A stretch of DNA of 64,000 nt from a virus. Below the pieces are notes generated by a model that was given only the letters and a program-made list of their open reading frames with translations, was not told the origin of the DNA and searched no databases. Below are positions 63,854 through 64,000 of the stretch, piece after piece. The DNA is taken from the IMG/VR virus record IMGVR_UViG_3300024348_000017, positions 1-64,000 of that record. One strand, given 5' to 3'. Made by a program: the position numbers and the translations under genes. Numbering within the stretch: position 1 is the stretch's first letter; the number at the start of each line of letters is the position of its first letter.

Positions 63854-64000
63854 TTATGCTAAAGGTGATTCTTTAATTCTTTTTTCAGTATCTTCTTTAA
63901 TTATTGATATAATTTTTGTTTGAGCTTCTTTTGATAATAGAGATAAATTGTGTGTTGAAATATCTTCTCTATCAAATTCTAAACTCGAGTACAATGATAA
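63854..64000 (-). CDS. Partial helical hypothetical protein (3' end)
   Basis: The frame enters from the right edge and ends at 63854. The 48 visible residues (FDREDISTHNLSLLSKEAQTKIISIIKEDTEKRIKE) are helical and charged. The start is outside the window. No family recognised. Confidence 0.55.
   Translation of the reverse strand, partial: LSLYSSLEFDREDISTHNLSLLSKEAQTKIISIIKEDTEKRIKESPLA

Noticed and set aside
1-64000. Integrase, transposase or attachment sites
   Set aside because: No recombinase motif, terminal inverted repeat or tRNA-end duplication was found; the window looks like part of a lytic phage genome.

Overview
The window looks like a continuous stretch of a large, AT-rich, tailed (myovirus) phage genome. 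Almost every gene is on the minus strand, so transcription runs from high to low coordinates. The T4-like part is recognisable: a gp6-like and a gp25-like baseplate wedge protein, a gp5-like spike/hub, a gp55-like late sigma factor, a zinc-finger/TOPRIM primase, an ATP-dependent ligase and a ClpP-like protease. The host is probably a member of the Bacteroidota (Flavobacterium-like). SprB-type adhesin repeats sit in a tail-fibre gene, promoters resemble TAnnTTTG, starts lack Shine-Dalgarno sequences, several lipoproteins and signal peptides are encoded, and the tmRNA tag appears to be GANEYALAA. All of this is inferred from sequence alone.

Layout from low to high coordinates. 1-2.5 kb: RecB/Cas4-like nuclease (partial), primase, a GIY-YIG-like protein and a ParB-like protein. 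2.5-23 kb: the virion module, with fibre and adhesin proteins, very large tail proteins, a GH19 endolysin, baseplate proteins and the late sigma factor. 23-43 kb: an accessory region of about 55 mostly tiny genes, many with their own promoter built on GGCA-N12-TATATTGACG. It includes AT-hook proteins, an EF-hand mini-protein, ligase, a DUF932-like protein, SpeD-like AdoMet decarboxylase, an exported nuclease, a metallophosphatase and a caspase/CHAT-like protein. It also holds two unusual non-coding segments: a G-quadruplex-capable 8-bp repeat and a 410-bp block with 15 ACAAAA hexamers.

43.5-54.2 kb: an 'export island' of signal-peptide, lipoprotein, beta-barrel, cohesin/dockerin/PA14-like and CsgG-like proteins, with a holin-like gene inside it. 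A late-type motif precedes it. 54.2-56.6 kb: RNA genes, namely a tmRNA, tRNA-Leu(UAA), a large interrupted tRNA-like element, and tRNAs for Ser(UGA), Thr(UGU), initiator-like Met(CAU) and Glu(UUC). The spacers between them are strongly self-complementary. 56.6-64 kb: small proteins, an HNH protein, the ClpP-like protease and a glycan cassette (three glycosyltransferases, an epimerase, a methyltransferase).

How it fits together. Two transcription signals are visible. The GGCA-N12-TATATT type drives the small accessory genes. An ATATTTAT motif lies just upstream of structural, export-island, protease and a few other genes, and the gp55-like sigma factor is a natural candidate to read it. The export island, holin-like protein and endolysin are plausible late functions. 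tmRNA, initiator tRNA and other tRNAs would support translation late in infection. The most unusual items are the tmRNA whose 5' end overlaps a coding sequence, the CsgG/cohesin-dockerin export island, SprB mimicry in the fibre, a promoter translated in frame inside a gene, and the two non-coding repeat blocks.
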